From an uncultured Pelagibacteraceae bacterium (GTDB lineage: Bacteria > Pseudomonadota > Alphaproteobacteria > Pelagibacterales > Pelagibacteraceae): a stretch of DNA of 64,000 bases. Of the stretch, positions 63,740-64,000 are shown in pieces. Below the pieces are notes generated by a model, which made no database searches, had not been told where the DNA came from, and worked only from the letters and a program-made list of their open reading frames with translations. Location: the NCBI GenBank assembly GCA_902614905.1, contig CACMMN010000002.1, positions 96,879 through 160,878 of the forward strand, in the 5' to 3' direction. Made by a program: the position numbers and the translations under genes. Position 1 is the stretch's first letter; each line of letters starts with the position of its first letter.

Positions 63740-64000
63740 TTATAAATTTAAAAATAATCTTCTTGGTTCCTCCAAATTTTCTTTAACAGTTTTTAAAAAT
63801 GAAACTGCCTCTTTTCCATCAATTATACGATGATCATAAGATAATGCTAAATACATAATTGGTCTAATTTTAATTTCATTATTAATTACATATGGTCTAC
63901 TAACAATATTATGCATGCCCAAAACACCTGATTGTGGTAAATTTAAAATTGGAGTAGATAACATAGAACCATATACGCCCCCGTTACTAATTGTGAATGT
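63740..64000 (-). CDS. sucB: 2-oxoglutarate dehydrogenase E2, C-terminal end (cut by window)
   Basis: The last 86 residues of the dihydrolipoamide succinyltransferase, open at the right edge. [20 protein letters not shown] and the catalytic His-Asp in [19 protein letters not shown], followed by [11 protein letters not shown], fit SucB better than the acetyltransferase. The E1 gene would be expected further upstream, outside the window. Together with lpdA it supplies succinyl-CoA for the TCA cycle and for DapD. Confidence 0.93.
   Translation of the reverse strand, partial: TFTISNGGVYGSMLSTPILNLPQSGVLGMHNIVSRPYVINNEIKIRPIMYLALSYDHRIIDGKEAVSFLKTVKENLEEPRRLFLNL

Overview
The window looks like a stretch of chromosome from a SAR11-type alphaproteobacterium (Candidatus Pelagibacter or a close relative). 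The grounds are a very A+T-rich sequence (about 70% by eye), proteins rich in Lys, Asn and Ile, extremely tight gene packing, and alphaproteobacterial hallmarks: class I lysyl-tRNA synthetase, a ChvG/ChvI-type two-component pair next to ahcY, a RegA/PrrA-type regulator, a SAM-II riboswitch before metX-metW, the DUF1476 F1-ATPase inhibitor (zeta) protein, and the rplU-rpmA-obgE-proB-proA-nadD-rsfS-ctpA-rppH order. No insertion sequence, prophage, integrase, CRISPR array or rRNA was seen. One tRNA gene is present. No gene-free stretch exceeds 300 bases; the largest gaps are about 115 to 175 bases and hold promoters or RNA leaders.

Layout. 1-1757 (minus): murA (cut by the window edge), dcd and two small basic proteins. 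1848-1922: a tRNA-Thr with an odd core. 2730-9572 (plus): rpmH-rnpA-yidD-yidC, then argB, a HAD phosphatase, dapD, dapE and a deacetylase-like enzyme. 9667-14009: hsp20, a small lipoprotein, a purine permease facing a purine phosphoribosyltransferase, an AlkA-like glycosylase and an EamA transporter. 14054-19275 (plus): msrA, a sulfurtransferase, and an RND exporter with a very short adaptor. 19272-30236 (mostly minus): a lytic transglycosylase lipoprotein, a secreted nuclease, the zeta protein, VanZ-like protein, gpmA (plus), murU-amgK-tsaE-ahcY, chvG-chvI and polA. 30287-31788: an ABC ATPase and BioY, then regA on the minus strand. 32511-35612 (plus): a polyamine operon (ornithine decarboxylase, deoxyhypusine-synthase-like protein, agmatinase). 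35614-39091 (minus): queuosine-precursor transporter, rpmB, pyrD, lysS. 39174-44308 (plus): trkH, ampG, NlpC/P60 peptidase, TPR-sulfotransferase. 44305-46285 (minus): tyrA and hisC. 46347-48888 (plus): SAM-II riboswitch, metX, metW, gloB. 48899-55489 (plus): rplU to rppH. 55482-60241 (minus): atpHAGDC, the F1 sector of ATP synthase. 60357-64000 (minus): priA, lpdA and the end of sucB.

How the genes fit together. Most is core metabolism and information processing. Several small systems emerge from the context: a peptidoglycan recycling set (AmpG, a cytosolic NlpC/P60 peptidase, AmgK, MurU, MurA); a polyamine operon whose middle gene belongs to the deoxyhypusine synthase family; SAM-controlled methionine synthesis; and purine uptake paired with salvage. 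Genome streamlining shows clearly. Five of eight convergent gene pairs overlap at their 3' ends, seven co-directional junctions have a stop codon directly followed by a start codon, and many others overlap by 1 to 38 bases. I did not find a clearly new multi-gene system. The best candidates for follow-up are the cytosolic AmpG-NlpC/P60 unit, the polyamine operon and its leader, the hairpin-less RND adaptor and the tRNA-Thr with an altered D/T-loop core.
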